Positions 1-10,091 of a DNA stretch of 64,000 bases are shown here, piece after piece; within the stretch, counting starts at the first letter, position 1; each line of letters begins with the position of its first letter. Source of the stretch: Alnus glutinosa (Eukaryota > Streptophyta > Magnoliopsida > Fagales > Betulaceae); assembly GCF_958979055.1 (NCBI RefSeq), contig NC_084896.1, positions 27,452,001-27,516,000 on the forward strand. Reading direction: 5' to 3'. The position numbers and the translations under genes were made by a program. Below the pieces are notes generated by a model. That model was given only the letters and a program-made list of their open reading frames with translations. It did no database searches and was not told the DNA's origin.

Positions 1-2181
1 TTGATTGGCCTCCCATTAAGGTCCCCTCTTTCGTTCAACGAGATCATATATGCCCTTCCCATGTTGACCATCCTAACAGACAAAGGTACCGGGATTGTCA
101 CTAGTGTACCTAGTGATGCTCCTGATGATTATATGGCGTTGCATGATTTAAAATCAAAACCATCTCTTAGGGCAAAGTATGGTGTCAAGGATGAATGGGT
201 ATTGCCCTTTGAGATGATTCCCATCATCGACATTCCAGAATTTGGAGACAGGGCTGCTGAAAGAGTTTGCAAGGATATGAAAATCAAAAGCCAGAATGAA
301 AAGGAGAAGCTTGCAGAAGCTAAGAAGTTGACATACTTGAAAGGATTTACAGAGGGAACAATGGTTGCTGGTGAGTTTGCGGGGAGCAGAGTCCAGGAAG
401 CAAAGCCATTGGTCAGGAGCAAGCTTTTAGAGATGGGCCTGGCAATTATGTATAGTGAACCCGAGAAGAGGGTGGTATCAAGGTCTGGTGATGACTGTGT
501 TGTGGCACTTACAGATCAATGGTACATTACATATGGGGAACCAGAATGGAAGAAGTTGGCCGAGAAGTGCCTGTCCACCATGAATCTATTTTCTGATGAG
601 ACACGGCATGGCTTTGAGCATACTTTGGGTTGGCTAAATCAGTGGGCTTGTTCACGATCTTTTGGGCTTGGGACTCGCATCCCTTGGGATGAACAATATC
701 TTGTTGAGTCATTGTCTGATTCCACTATCTACATGGCTTATTACACCATTGCCCACCTGTTACAGAATGGGGATATATATGGATCTGATACATCTCTCAT
801 AAAGCCTGAACAAATGACTGATGAGGTCTGGGATTTTATTTTCTGTGGTGGTCCATGCCCAAAGTCATCCGATATCTCTTCATCCATTCTTACTAAGATG
901 AAGCAGGAGTTTGAATATTGGTATCCCTTTGATGTTCGAGTGTCTGGTAAGGATCTCATCCAGAATCATCTGACTTTCTCCATCTACAACCACACAGCAA
1001 TCATGTCCAAGAATCACTGGCCTCGTGGGTTTAGATGCAATGGGCACATCATGCTGAATTCTGAGAAGATGTCCAAGTCTACAGGGAATTTCAGGACCCT
1101 ACACCAGGCAATTGAGGAATTTTCTGCTGATGCCACACGATTCGCTTTGGCTGATGCTGGTGATGGTGTTGATGATGCAAATTTTGCATTTGAGACTGCG
1201 AATGCTGCTATCCTACGACTTACTAAAGAGATTTCATGGATGGAAGAAGTTCTGGCAGCTAAGTCTTCTTTGAGAACAGGTCCCCCATCTACCTATGCTG
1301 ATCGGGTGTTTGCAAATGAGATAAACATTGCTGTCAAAAGGACCGAGCAGCATTACCAGAATTACATGTTTCGAGAAGCTCTCAAGGCTGGTTTTTTCGA
1401 TCTCCAATCTGCCAGGGATGAGTACAGGTTCTCATGCGGTGCTGGGGGCATGAACTATGATTTGGCTTGTCGTTTTATGGATGTGCAGACACGGCTTATC
1501 ACTCCAATCTGTCCTCACTATGCGGAGTATGTTTGGAGGACGCTTTTGAAGATGAACGGGTTTGTTGTGAAGGCTGGATGGCCTGTAGCTGATGCTCCGG
1601 ATCTAACCCTCAAGAGTGCCAACAAGTATTTGCAAGACTCGATTGTTTTGATGAGAAAGCTGCTTCAGAAACAAATATTAGGTTCAAAGAAAGCTAAGAA
1701 GAATGACTCTCCAGTGACATTACTGACTGAAGCCAACAGGCTAACAGGCTTGATTTATGTGAATGAGCAATTTCACGGATGGAAAGCAGATTGCTTAATG
1801 ATATTGCAAAGCAAATTTGACAGCAAGACTCGTACTTTTGCTCCAGATGAGGAGATACTTGAGGCACTGAAGAATAGTTCTGTTGGTCAGGATGCAGATT
1901 TCAAGCAAACCCAACAGTTGTATAGGCCTTTCTTGAGGTTCAAGAAGGATGAGGCAGTTGCACTAGGAGTTCAGGCTTTGGATTTGAGGCTACCATTTGG
2001 AGAGATTGAAGTCCTCCAGGAGAACTTGGACTTGATTAAGAGACAACTTGGTCTTGATGAGGTGGAGATTCTGTCTGCAACTGATCCTGATGCTCCTGCT
2101 AAAGCCGGTCCTCTTGTTTCGCTGTTAGATCAGAATCCTCCATCCCCTGGAAATCCAACTGCCATCTTCTTGACTAGGTAA
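1..2181 (+). CDS. Leucyl-tRNA synthetase, cytosolic (5'-truncated by window edge)
   Basis: Charges tRNA-Leu with leucine in the cytosol. About 726 residues are visible, against roughly 1,090 for plant cytosolic LeuRS, so the N-terminal third with the HIGH motif lies upstream. The first codon here is TTG inside the protein, not a start. The sequence enters in the CP1 editing domain ([15 protein letters not shown], about residues 30-44, containing the conserved editing aspartate). It continues through the class I catalytic core ([10 protein letters not shown], then [13 protein letters not shown]) to KMSKSTGNF at about residues 356-364, and then the anticodon-binding and C-terminal region. The ending [15 protein letters not shown] fits the normal plant C-terminus, so TAA at 2179-2181 is taken as the true stop. 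The stop overlaps a GTAAAA that could serve as a splice donor. The visible 2.2 kb is a single open exon. Family assignment is secure. Confidence 0.96.
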   Translation: MIGLPLRSPLSFNEIIYALPMLTILTDKGTGIVTSVPSDAPDDYMALHDLKSKPSLRAKYGVKDEWVLPFEMIPIIDIPEFGDRAAERVCKDMKIKSQNEKEKLAEAKKLTYLKGFTEGTMVAGEFAGSRVQEAKPLVRSKLLEMGLAIMYSEPEKRVVSRSGDDCVVALTDQWYITYGEPEWKKLAEKCLSTMNLFSDETRHGFEHTLGWLNQWACSRSFGLGTRIPWDEQYLVESLSDSTIYMAYYTIAHLLQNGDIYGSDTSLIKPEQMTDEVWDFIFCGGPCPKSSDISSSILTKMKQEFEYWYPFDVRVSGKDLIQNHLTFSIYNHTAIMSKNHWPRGFRCNGHIMLNSEKMSKSTGNFRTLHQAIEEFSADATRFALADAGDGVDDANFAFETANAAILRLTKEISWMEEVLAAKSSLRTGPPSTYADRVFANEINIAVKRTEQHYQNYMFREALKAGFFDLQSARDEYRFSCGAGGMNYDLACRFMDVQTRLITPICPHYAEYVWRTLLKMNGFVVKAGWPVADAPDLTLKSANKYLQDSIVLMRKLLQKQILGSKKAKKNDSPVTLLTEANRLTGLIYVNEQFHGWKADCLMILQSKFDSKTRTFAPDEEILEALKNSSVGQDADFKQTQQLYRPFLRFKKDEAVALGVQALDLRLPFGEIEVLQENLDLIKRQLGLDEVEILSATDPDAPAKAGPLVSLLDQNPPSPGNPTAIFLTR

Positions 2182-3357
2182 AAAAAAGTTGCATCCATTT
2201 TAGTAATTTTGCTTGATTGACATCTATTTTCTTAGAATTTTTGATAAGCTGATATATGTGTATTTCCTTTCTTAACTTATATCTTCATCAATTTGGATCA
2301 CAATTATCCATTGGTTTTGTGATGAGATGAATTTCTTCTGCCTCTTTTTTTCTTTGTTTTTGCTTCTGTTCTTTAAGCATCTTCTTCTGCTTTATTTGTA
2401 TGGTTGAGGATAGAGGAAAAGTAGCTATGTAAGCTGTATCCCTGACAAGGAAGCAATATTTCATTTTTTTTCCCATCCATGGTCTCAGCAATAGGAAAGA
2501 AGATTTTTACTGTCTTCTTTATGTTAAGCAAAATTCTTCAGATGTCAAATCGTTACGCTGATTATCTCTAGTTTCCTAACTGCAATTTTTAGGCAGATAT
2601 TCATAGTTTTCTCATTGATTCAGATATATACATTTCTCTGAAGCATGTCTAAGATATTGTAGAACGTCATCAGTGTACTTGGCATCTCATAATATACTCA
2701 TTTTGTTGTCATCAGATTGCCATTCCTCCCCCTGATATAAGGAATGGAGGTTGAAGCCAAGGGTTCACTTCTCTAGGGGTGTTGAGTAGTTTTTACCATT
2801 TTTTTTAAAAAAAAGTGAACTTGCTTGATTTCCTCAAACTTGTAGGTCTTTCATTGTCCTGTTTTGCTTAATTCTGATAGCAATGGTATTCATGTTCTTC
2901 TTTATGTTAATTCTATGGTGTTACAAAATTCTTTTTCTCCCTTCTCCGGTGTATTCATAGGTCATAGGAAACACCGGCTGGAAATTACTTGACGAGGAAG
3001 CTGATGATCTTGCTTTAAAAGGCCCTTGCAAGATGCTGTGGTATATGCAGCGTCTTCAAAAGATTTTGGAAAAGTGATGAGCTTCCACATTCTGTTGGTG
3101 AAGAACTTGTCTTAGTGTTCTTCTGATATGTACAGGCTATTCTGTTTTCTTTTGCAGGCTGGGGATGAAATGGCTATGTTTGTTAACTTTGCTTGTGTAA
3201 CACTCTGTTTTCTGAATAACATATCATGCTCCTGCCTTTAATGTTTTACAATGTTATATTTGTTGTCAACGGGAATCCTGTTCTGGAGATGTATTGAAGC
3301 AATGAAGATGCTCTGAAAACACCTAAGTTTCATGTATACACGTTAATTCCAATATAT
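2182..3357. other. 3' flank of LeuRS gene
   Basis: AT-rich, T-tract-rich DNA expected to hold the 3' UTR and polyadenylation signals of LeuRS. No convincing gene is seen apart from a short coding-like stretch at 2958-3079, listed separately. The boundary of the LeuRS transcript cannot be fixed from sequence alone. Confidence 0.5.
2958..3079 (+). other. Short coding-like segment downstream of LeuRS, unrecognised
   Basis: After a plausible acceptor (TTCATAG) one frame reads VIGNTGWKLLDEEADD followed by about 20 more residues ending in LQKILEK, then two stop codons in a row. The composition looks like real protein (Trp, Asp/Glu, Lys rich) and contrasts with the T-rich surroundings. It does not join LeuRS in frame: the donor at 2178 leaves two bases of a codon, and this frame needs a phase-0 join. 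It may be the last exon of a lost or unannotated gene, a UTR exon, or chance. I do not recognise the family. Confidence 0.3.
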
Positions 3358-3364
3358 ATCATTT

Positions 3365-4046
3365 AGGAAAAAAAATACAATTTATCTTTTCCCTCCAAAC
3401 TATCATCCTTTTTCGAATGGCCCCCAAACTACCTATGCTTGTACTCTGGTCCCCTAAATTATCAAAACCTTTGAAAAATGCTTATTTTGACAAAATATTC
3501 CCATAATACCAACCCTGTCATGTGTCATTTTTCAATTAAAAAATTAAAACAAATTCAAAATAATAATAATAATAATAAACTAAAATTTTATTTTAAAAAA
3601 AATATTGCGATCAATCGGAGGACGTACTGCTTATTTTCAATGTCGTTGGTCACAATGCAAGCTTGCAGCTCGGAGAGCTTGAGCCCAGCCAAGATCAGCG
3701 GGCTGGTAATTATGAATCGGAACTCGCCGAATCGGGCTATAAAATCAGTCATCATGGCGTTGTAAACGGACGGTGATCGGAAGGGTGTCGGGAAGATTTG
3801 GTCGAGGTTGGGAAATAACGCAACCTCAAGCATCCATCTTTTCTAAATAAAATAAAATAAAAATAAAAATAAGAAATATAATTTTAAGTTTTTATTTTTT
3901 ATTTTTTTTTAATTGAAAAATGACAAGTGGCATGGGTATTATGGGGATATTTTGCCAAAATTGGCATTTTTCTAAGGTTTTGGTAGTTTTGAGGGCTAGA
4001 GTCCAAGTTTCGATAGTTTGGGAGGCTAAATTGTATTTTTTTTCCT
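3365..4046. mobile_element. Non-autonomous TIR element (682 bp) with captured internal segment
   Basis: Both ends form a long imperfect terminal inverted repeat of about 110 bp, starting AGGAAAAAAAATACAATTTA on the left and mirrored on the right. The 7-bp direct repeat ATCATTT flanks it exactly (3358-3364 and 4047-4053), as expected for a target-site duplication. No transposase is present. The centre (about 3606-3836) is richer in GC than the arms and has an open frame on the minus strand, listed separately. This looks like a MITE that has captured foreign sequence (Pack-type). The superfamily is uncertain: the 7-bp duplication and TIR length do not decide between hAT-like and Mutator-like. 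Confidence 0.7.
3588..3833 (-). pseudogene. Captured gene fragment inside the TIR element, unrecognised
   Basis: An open frame of 81 codons (MLEVALFPNLDQIF..., with a later SPLILAGLKLSELQ stretch) lies wholly inside the 3365-4046 element. Its coding part covers about 3606-3836 and then runs into the A/T-rich arm. Codon composition and base composition differ from the element's arms, which suggests a piece of host coding sequence picked up by the transposon. I do not recognise the protein. No promoter or complete gene structure is visible, so expression is doubtful. Confidence 0.35.
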
Positions 4047-4569
4047 ATCATTTATTGTCGTATTGTTTCAAGTGAAATGGATAGAAACTATTTAATCGTC
4101 CAGGTTAGATTTCACAAATTTAATGATATATATTTTGCTCATAATGAATGTGTTGATGTGGCACCATCCGCACCGTTAGATGGAATAAATAAAATCTAAA
4201 CCATGAGGATCCTAATTCATACTTTTATAGGTTCAAATAAGTGTCATATTGATCTGAACATGAAATCAATATGACATTAGCAAGCAAAGACTAAAGGGGA
4301 TAAAAGTCCTTTCTCCAACCCAATCTGTTAATTGACATATGTTCTTAGAGCACGTGATTTTTACATGTATTTTTACATATTCTATTAATTTTATTAAAAA
4401 TACACGTAAGAATCACATGAGAAAATATTTCAATTTAATAAACTAAATTTGAGAAAAATTGTCCGACTAAAGGAATGCAGGTTTGTTTGGAAATGAAAAT
4501 GAATTGAGATTTTTTTTTTCCCCCAAAACCCGGCAACCCACATTCAACCCGGTTTCAACACCAAAAAAA

Positions 4570-4642
4570 ACCCAAAATTCAAGCTTTTTTCAAAAAAAAA
4601 AAAAAAACCCAAAATTCAAGCTTTTTTCAAAAAAAAAAAAAA
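4570..4642. repeat. Tandem repeat, two units of about 40 bp
   Basis: The unit CCCAAAATTCAAGCTTTTTT followed by CA-plus-poly-A occurs twice in direct succession. Short open frames across it are low-complexity artefacts. Confidence 0.75.
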
Positions 4643-5113
4643 CCATGTTTACGAATGGGTCCCACAATTAACTGACGCACAGTACACCCAATAAACCCAA
4701 ATAATAATTATTTAAATTAAATAATTTTTTTTATAATAAATAATTATTATTTCAATTATTATTCCACACTACTTTTCATAACATCAATCATTATACACAA
4801 TTTTTCATACCTCCAATAACTTCTTATCATTAAAAAAACACTACTTTTCAATCTAAAAAATCCGACATCCAAACACAATTTCAAAAAAAAAATTAAATTT
4901 TATGCATCACTTAAACACATTTTCTTTGCCTTAAAATTCGCAAACTAAATAAGAATTCAATTCTAATTTCAAAAATTTAACACCCAAACAAACAGAGTTT
5001 TTAGGGTTTAGTGTAATAATGCACTCATAGTGAAATTTTTTGAAAGGTACATGTGTATGTGCTAGAAATTTTTTAACAGAAGGTATTGTATTTTGGTTTA
5101 AGCATTTAATTAG

Positions 5114-5116
<3 letters not shown>

Positions 5117-5157
<41 letters not shown>
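5117..5157. repeat. AAT/TAA microsatellite
   Basis: About 13 uninterrupted ATA repeats followed by poly-A. The leucine-rich minus-strand frame it creates is an artefact. Confidence 0.95.
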
Positions 5158-5168
<11 letters not shown>

Positions 5169-5521
5169 AAATCAAACAACCCTTTCCTTCTCTAATGCTC
5201 CTCACCTCCGTTGGACTTGTATTTTTGGGTCCTGAAGGGTAAGTAGTCATTATGCCGATTGATATACTTGCTTATGATGGAGAGGGCGTTAAAATATTAA
5301 TTTAAATAATTAAATTTATTATTATTTTTTTGTTGGCATAAAGTTTTGGGATAATTGTTGTATCAGAATCAAGATCTCAATTAATTCCCTATTTTAAGTA
5401 AAACAGTCCATGTATTGTGTTGTCCCATATGTGAGAGGAGTGGAAAATATTAATTATTTTGTGTTGTCTAGTTCCACACGTGGTTTTAGGATCCTTTCCA
5501 GTTCGGTTAAACCAGAGATTA

Positions 5522-5865
5522 TGTAACAGATTTATTATCTGTTTAGGAATTTAGGGTTTATATTTCAGAATTGTAAAGGAAATTGAGATGGAAACAGAAT
5601 AAAATGATGAATTGATGCAGGAATTGATGGGTAATGAAATTGTATTAATTGAGCCACATTCGAGAGGGCCGGTCTCCAAGCACATTCGAGAGTGCAAATC
5701 TCCAATCACATAGTGACTAATCTCATTTTCATAATCCTACCATTACTCTATTAGGCCTTATATAGACATACCCCTTATCTAAAGACTCCACTAATTGGAA
5801 TGGGCCAAGCCCATTCAACCCACTACTAATAACCCAGCCCATACACTACTAATATACCCATTACA
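5522..5865 (-). repeat. 3' LTR of the gag-only retrotransposon
   Basis: 344 bp, TG...CA bounded, matching the partner LTR at 7444-7787 throughout. Read on the minus strand it contains a TATATAAG-like TATA box near 5760, as expected for an LTR promoter. Confidence 0.95.
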
Positions 5866-6411
5866 ATACCGACCCCTTCAAGCACCTTGCCCACAAGGTG
5901 CGGTTATTTTTGAGTTAAAAAAAAAAGATAAGCCAGTCCACGCTTGAGAGAAAAAATGAAAGCCTAGAAAAAGTTACTGCCAGCCCAAAAATGAAAGCCA
6001 GAAAAAGCCAAGCGAGGCCCACATCCAACCCATTCCACCAACTGTAGCTGCTTATCCCTTGACTCATAGCAAAGATATGAGGGGTGCCTAAGCCCATTCA
6101 ATTTCCAGGAGCTTCTACTGAGTTCGACGGCTTGCAGTCACTTTCCGAAACTACCCTTCCACTCCACTAAGTCATTTCCCTCTCAGCGCACCGTTTTGCT
6201 AGCTTCCATATTCTGCTCTTCTTTCTTGCTTCCAGATTCTTCGTTTCACGGTTTCACCTTCGTCTTGGCAAGTTTCAGAAATGGACTCGTCGAGAGAACA
6301 GGGCCTCCCCCGCCGACGCTCCCTCCGCCCATCGCGGCTGGTCGGCCTTCCACCGGATCCGTGTCGAGGTACTGGCCTGTCCGCTCGGCCTCTCGAGCAA
6401 CCGGTTCTCTG
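5866..6411 (-). other. Internal untranslated part of the LTR element after gag
   Basis: Sequence between the gag stop and the downstream LTR. It holds a GC-rich stretch (about 6280-6420) whose plus-strand proline/arginine-rich frames are shadows, and a purine-rich tract on the minus strand next to the LTR (5866-5880). No pol domain is recognisable. Confidence 0.6.
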
Positions 6412-7368
6412 TCAGGCTCGGCTCTGGCGACATCGACATTTCGACGTTTCCGCTTCAGCCGCTGCGTCCTCTACGTTGGCCACCTGTTTCCATCGCCAAC
6501 GGTGTTTCAGGACAACAAAGTCCACCGCATCCAAAATAATTTTCAGATCGGGATGTGTCTTCTTCACAAGAGAGTCGGAATTTTTTGGTTGAGGAATTTT
6601 CACGAACGGACGGTAGGAGTCTGCATCCGGCTCGGTTGTTGAAATCAGTGAGTGGTTTGCATTTTCAGCCGGAGCTAGTTTTGAAATTTTTGTTTGTGTT
6701 ATGTCTGCAACCGGATCAGGTCCTGGAGTTATGATTTGTTTTGTGCCTTCAGTAGGATCTGGTTCTGGAACTATTGGTTGTTTAGCTTCATCGTCATTCT
6801 TCTCTTCTTCATCCGGATCTGTTTTAGCTTCTGGAATTTCTGGAATTTTGTATCTCGGCTGCTCTTCTTCATCCTTTACATTTCCTAAGGATTCTAATTC
6901 TGGAGTAATTGCAAAACGTGCTCGAAGAATCCGAACAAATTCGTCCCAAGTAGTCACACGTTTGCTCCATCTTATGTCCTGGAACCACTGCATCTTTCTA
7001 ATCGGACCTTCCAAATGGAAGGTGGAAAGGGAAACGCGATACTCATCCGGAGTGCGGTGGTATGCAAAGTACTCTTCGGCACGACAACACCACTCTTCCA
7101 GATCATCACTATCAAGCTGAGGGAATTTTGGAGCTCTGGCACGGTGTGAACTCCATTGCTGATTTTGTGCTCTCATTTCAGATAGCAGATTAGCGATTTC
7201 TTGATACCTCCGTTGCTGCTCGGCTTCTTGAAACTTCCGCTTGGCTTCTTGCTGCTTCCGCACATGCTCCGGAACTCCAGAGACCACGAGATAAAATCCA
7301 GTAAAGCCATCGTGCCAGCCACAGAGTCCATCGGCAGAGTATACTTTCGTCGATCGGATCGGTTGCAT
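6412..7368 (-). CDS. Retrotransposon gag protein
   Basis: 318 residues. A glutamine/arginine-rich coiled region (about residues 38-70) precedes a gag core: APKFPQLDSDDLEEW, then WCCRAEEYFAYHRTPDEYRV, FHLEG, MQWFQD and a WDEFVRILRARF segment. This matches the conserved layout of plant Ty3/gypsy-like gag (retrotrans_gag). The C-terminal 140 residues are acidic and proline-rich with no CCHC zinc knuckle visible, so nucleic-acid binding by the usual knuckle is not evident. The frame is unbroken, consistent with the young age shown by the LTRs. The start is the first ATG after the primer-binding site. Confidence 0.85.
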   Translation of the reverse strand: MQPIRSTKVYSADGLCGWHDGFTGFYLVVSGVPEHVRKQQEAKRKFQEAEQQRRYQEIANLLSEMRAQNQQWSSHRARAPKFPQLDSDDLEEWCCRAEEYFAYHRTPDEYRVSLSTFHLEGPIRKMQWFQDIRWSKRVTTWDEFVRILRARFAITPELESLGNVKDEEEQPRYKIPEIPEAKTDPDEEEKNDDEAKQPIVPEPDPTEGTKQIITPGPDPVADITQTKISKLAPAENANHSLISTTEPDADSYRPFVKIPQPKNSDSLVKKTHPDLKIILDAVDFVVLKHRWRWKQVANVEDAAAEAETSKCRCRQSRA

Positions 7369-7429
7369 CGCAGAAAAGAAAATTTCAAGATCAAAACAAA
7401 ATTAGAACAATTTTCCCCGTAGATCTAGG

Positions 7430-7441
7430 GCTCTGATACCA
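7430..7441 (-). other. Primer-binding site (initiator Met-tRNA) of the LTR element
   Basis: The minus strand reads TGGTATCAGAGC two bases inside the LTR, the standard plant iMet-tRNA primer-binding site. It fixes the element's orientation. Confidence 0.93.
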
Positions 7442-7443
7442 CT

Positions 7444-7787
7444 TGTAACAGATTTATTATCTGTTTAGGAATTTAGGGTTTATATTTCAGAATTGTAAAG
7501 GAAATTGAGATGGAAACAGAATAAAATGATGAATTGATGCAGGAATTGATGGGTAATGAAATTGTATTAATTGAGCCACATTCGAGAGGGCCGGTCTCCA
7601 AGCACATTCGAGAGTGCAAATCTCCAATCACATAGTGACTAATCTCATTTTCATAATCCTACCATTACTCTATTAGGCCTTATATAGACATACCCCTTAT
7701 CTAAAGACTCCACTAATTGGAATGGGCCAAGCCCATTCAACCCACTACTAATAACCCAGCCCATACACTACTAATATACCCATTACA
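7444..7787 (-). repeat. 5' LTR of the gag-only retrotransposon
   Basis: 344 bp, matching 5522-5865 throughout, with the same internal TATA-like box. It abuts the primer-binding site, so this is the upstream LTR in transcription order. Confidence 0.95.
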
Positions 7788-8368
7788 GATTATCCAGTTC
7801 TTTATAGTGTAAGAGTGTTTTTGTTCCAAAAAAATATGTAAAAAAACAAAAATACCCCTAGAATATAAAGAAACGGAGCTTCTCCGTTTCCCATACGTGA
7901 AAGGAATGTTAAAATATCAGTTTACTTAATTAAATTCAACCAAGAGAAGAGTGTTAAAGTATTAATTTAAATAACTAAATTCACAATTTTCTATCAGCAT
8001 TTAGGATAATCGGTGATTCAACAAGAGAAACAAAATAATTTTTTTTTTAAAAAAAAAAAAACTAAAATACTGGAAATGGCAAGCAAATGGATTATGTATA
8101 CTAGAAATTAGATTTTGACACATGTCACTTGAGAAATGTGCACCCATCTGCTCTTATTTAGTTATAGATTTTAATCAAATGAAATTGAACATAAAACCCC
8201 AAAAAAGGAAAGGAGAGAAGATAGAAGTGGCTCTAAAAGAGGTTCTTTCAGAATTTGATCTTTTTTTGCTTTTTGTCCTTGAAAGATATTCCGCCAAAAA
8301 GGTTACTCAAATATCCCCAAAAAGGAAAAGAAATGGCATAGGTAAGGTAAGCAACACAAGGGGAGGAG
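7788..8368. other. 3' flank of the xylan methyltransferase gene
   Basis: AT-rich sequence with poly-A/T runs. It should contain the 3' UTR of the minus-strand gene that ends at 8369. No other gene seen. Confidence 0.5.
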
Positions 8369-9226
8369 TTATTCTGGGCAGAAAGGCCTGTCTGAGCCAT
8401 CTCTGTGGCTAGGGATAGTGAAGTGCCTTAACCTGCCTACTTGTTTCCTCATGTAGCTTTCACAGAGAAATGCCCTGGAGAACCTATCCTCCACCTCCCT
8501 ATTCACATCATGCACAAACACTTCAGTTTCTCCTGCATCCACTCTATTCCTTGCCATCATCCCTGCTGTATATATAGCAGTCATCCTTCCCGGCGCCTCC
8601 TCGTAGTAACCGGTCGGCGCATCGACCATAATCAGATCCCATTGTGTTTCATAGACTTCACCCGGCAAGCCTTTCAAGGCAAGTTGGCACATAGAGTATC
8701 TAGGATCACCAAGTGCTGTGCACTCAGGCCCCCTGCCAACCTCCATCAGTTGATTGGCCTGGTTCACCTTGCTGTCATATGTGACATGATAAGACTCGAG
8801 CATCGGAAATCGGCGTCGGATTTGCTGTATCCATGCCTCGTCTTCTTCAAGGAAAATCGTGCGGCCGCCGTAGTTGAGCGCATTCCACATGAGGCTGTCG
8901 TGGCCTAGGCCAAAGACTAGGAAGTTGCAGGGAGATTTCTTTTCTAAAACTCTTGCTGTCACTGAGATCTCTTTGAGTGTTTGCTGTGGGGTGATGGTTG
9001 AGGTTGAGTAATGGATGAGAACTTGGGCTAGTGTGGGTGGGATCTTGCTGCAAGTTTGACACTTTGTATCTGCTTTTGCATTGGGTGTGAAAGTTTGTGA
9101 AATGGCAGACTCACTTTGCATGGAAGTTGGAAAGCCTGATCTTAGCATAAAGAGGAGGAAGAAAGCAATGAAGACCCCAAGGAGGAGGAACTTAAGGTTG
9201 AGGATTGGGTGGGATTTAGGCCTCAT
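8369..9226 (-). CDS. GXM: Glucuronoxylan 4-O-methyltransferase (DUF579 family)
   Basis: Transfers a methyl group from S-adenosylmethionine to O-4 of glucuronic acid side chains on xylan in the Golgi during secondary-wall synthesis. One exon, 285 residues from MRPKSHP, close to the usual GXM length. A Met 19 codons upstream is in frame, but family members start like MRPK/MRTK directly before the membrane anchor, so the inner Met is chosen. A type II anchor (about residues 12-30) is followed by a short stem, CxxC (CQTC), then the DUF579 core: KSPCNFLVFGLGHDSLMW, FLEEDEAW, WDLIMVDAPTGY, EEAPGRMTAIYTAG, VFVHDVNR and RLRHFTIPSH. The sister proteins IRX15/IRX15L share DUF579 but resemble it less. 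All core motifs are present, so it looks functional. Confidence 0.93.
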   Translation of the reverse strand: MRPKSHPILNLKFLLLGVFIAFFLLFMLRSGFPTSMQSESAISQTFTPNAKADTKCQTCSKIPPTLAQVLIHYSTSTITPQQTLKEISVTARVLEKKSPCNFLVFGLGHDSLMWNALNYGGRTIFLEEDEAWIQQIRRRFPMLESYHVTYDSKVNQANQLMEVGRGPECTALGDPRYSMCQLALKGLPGEVYETQWDLIMVDAPTGYYEEAPGRMTAIYTAGMMARNRVDAGETEVFVHDVNREVEDRFSRAFLCESYMRKQVGRLRHFTIPSHRDGSDRPFCPE

Positions 9227-9694
9227 TTTTTCTTTTTTAAATTTCTGGTTGTTTAAAATGCTAAAGGGGAGAGAGAAACACAAGGATAAATTTGTAAGAA
9301 TCGGGTTTTGCTATGGGTGCTTGGAATGAACATAAAGTTATATTTTGGTTTTGAGTTGGAGGAAGATAGGGATTGAGTTGAGGAGAGAGGTGAAGGTAAG
9401 GTGATTGATTGTATACAGGATGCTTAGGTATGAAGGGAGAGGACCATTGGGTGCTTGATGAAGACAAGAGAGCCGCCAAGATTTTGGATGAAGCAAAATT
9501 CTGGTTGGTGGATCAGCAAGTTAGGTGGGGGTTTTGCTGCCAATACTTTATCTTCTATTTGTTGGTTAATATATCAATTGTGTAGTTTTGTTTTGTGGCT
9601 GCCATCATGCATTTGAAGCAGACCTCTCAGGTTATATTGATTGTGATGTTTTGGCAAAACTTACATGCAGAAATGAGTTTGGCCATGTTGAGTC
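9227..9694 (-). promoter_or_regulatory. Upstream region of the xylan methyltransferase gene
   Basis: Expected 5' UTR and promoter of the minus-strand gene. Contains purine-rich stretches on the plus strand (about 9355-9400) but no element I can name with confidence. Confidence 0.4.
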
Positions 9695-10016
9695 TGATAA
9701 AGTACATTGAGCCTTACTCTTCCACAAAAGGCACCTTAAGGGAAGAGGTTTGCTCAAGGCTTATAAAGCCCACAACCCAAGTATACCTTGGCAATATGAG
9801 ACTCTTAACACGCCCCCTCACGTGTGGCACTATTGTCCAAACACGTGTACAACGGGAGGGAAGGCCCAACATTGTCCAAGGCCCTGAAGCTCTGATACCA
9901 TGATAAAGTCCATTGAGCCTTACTCTTCCACAAAAGGCACCTTAAGGGAAGAGGTTTGCTCAAGGCTTATAAAGCCCACAACCCAAGTATATCTTGGCAA
10001 TATGAGACTCTTAACA
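9695..10016 (-). mobile_element. TRIM retrotransposon copy 1 (complete, 322 bp)
   Basis: Two 116-bp LTRs (9695-9810 and 9901-10016) differ at about two positions and enclose only 90 bp. The 5-bp duplication GAGTC flanks the element (9690-9694 and 10017-10021). On the minus strand the LTR runs TGTTAAGAG to TTTATCA and is followed at once by TGGTATCAGAGC, an initiator Met-tRNA primer-binding site. A G-rich polypurine tract (complement of CGCCCCCTCA) precedes the other LTR. There is no coding capacity; the overlapping plus-strand frame is an artefact. This is a textbook terminal-repeat retrotransposon in miniature. Confidence 0.94.
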
Positions 10017-10091
10017 GAGTCAAGCATGATTTGAACAGGGGTGCATGTCTAGGATAAAAAGACACGACTGATCAATACATATCGAGATCTC

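Larger units (their letters stand above)
4054..5521. other. AT-rich intergenic DNA
   Basis: No gene seen. Contains a two-copy tandem repeat (4570-4642) and an AAT microsatellite (5117-5157), listed separately. The remainder is A/T homopolymer-rich sequence with no ORF that looks coding. Confidence 0.6.
5522..7787 (-). mobile_element. Complete non-autonomous LTR retrotransposon with gag only (TR-GAG type)
   Basis: Two 344-bp direct repeats (5522-5865 and 7444-7787) start TG and end CA, appear identical base for base by eye, and are flanked by the 5-bp duplication GATTA (5517-5521 and 7788-7792). Read on the minus strand, the upstream LTR is followed two bases later by a primer-binding site matching initiator Met-tRNA, TGGTATCAGAGC (complement of 7430-7441). 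A purine-rich tract precedes the other LTR (complement of about 5866-5880). Only a gag frame is present; no protease, reverse transcriptase or integrase fits in 1.6 kb. It must be mobilised in trans, presumably by a Ty3/gypsy-like relative. Identical LTRs imply recent insertion. Confidence 0.95.

Noticed and set aside
5117..5179. Leucine-rich minus-strand frame
   Set aside because: Translation of an AAT microsatellite and poly-A.
6196..6642. 148-codon plus-strand frame inside the LTR element
   Set aside because: It overlaps the minus-strand gag and the GC-rich leader, has no recognisable domain, and is a shadow of the element's own sequence.
8441..8908. 155-codon plus-strand frame opposite the xylan methyltransferase
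   Set aside because: It is antisense to a well-supported conserved gene and has no domain of its own.
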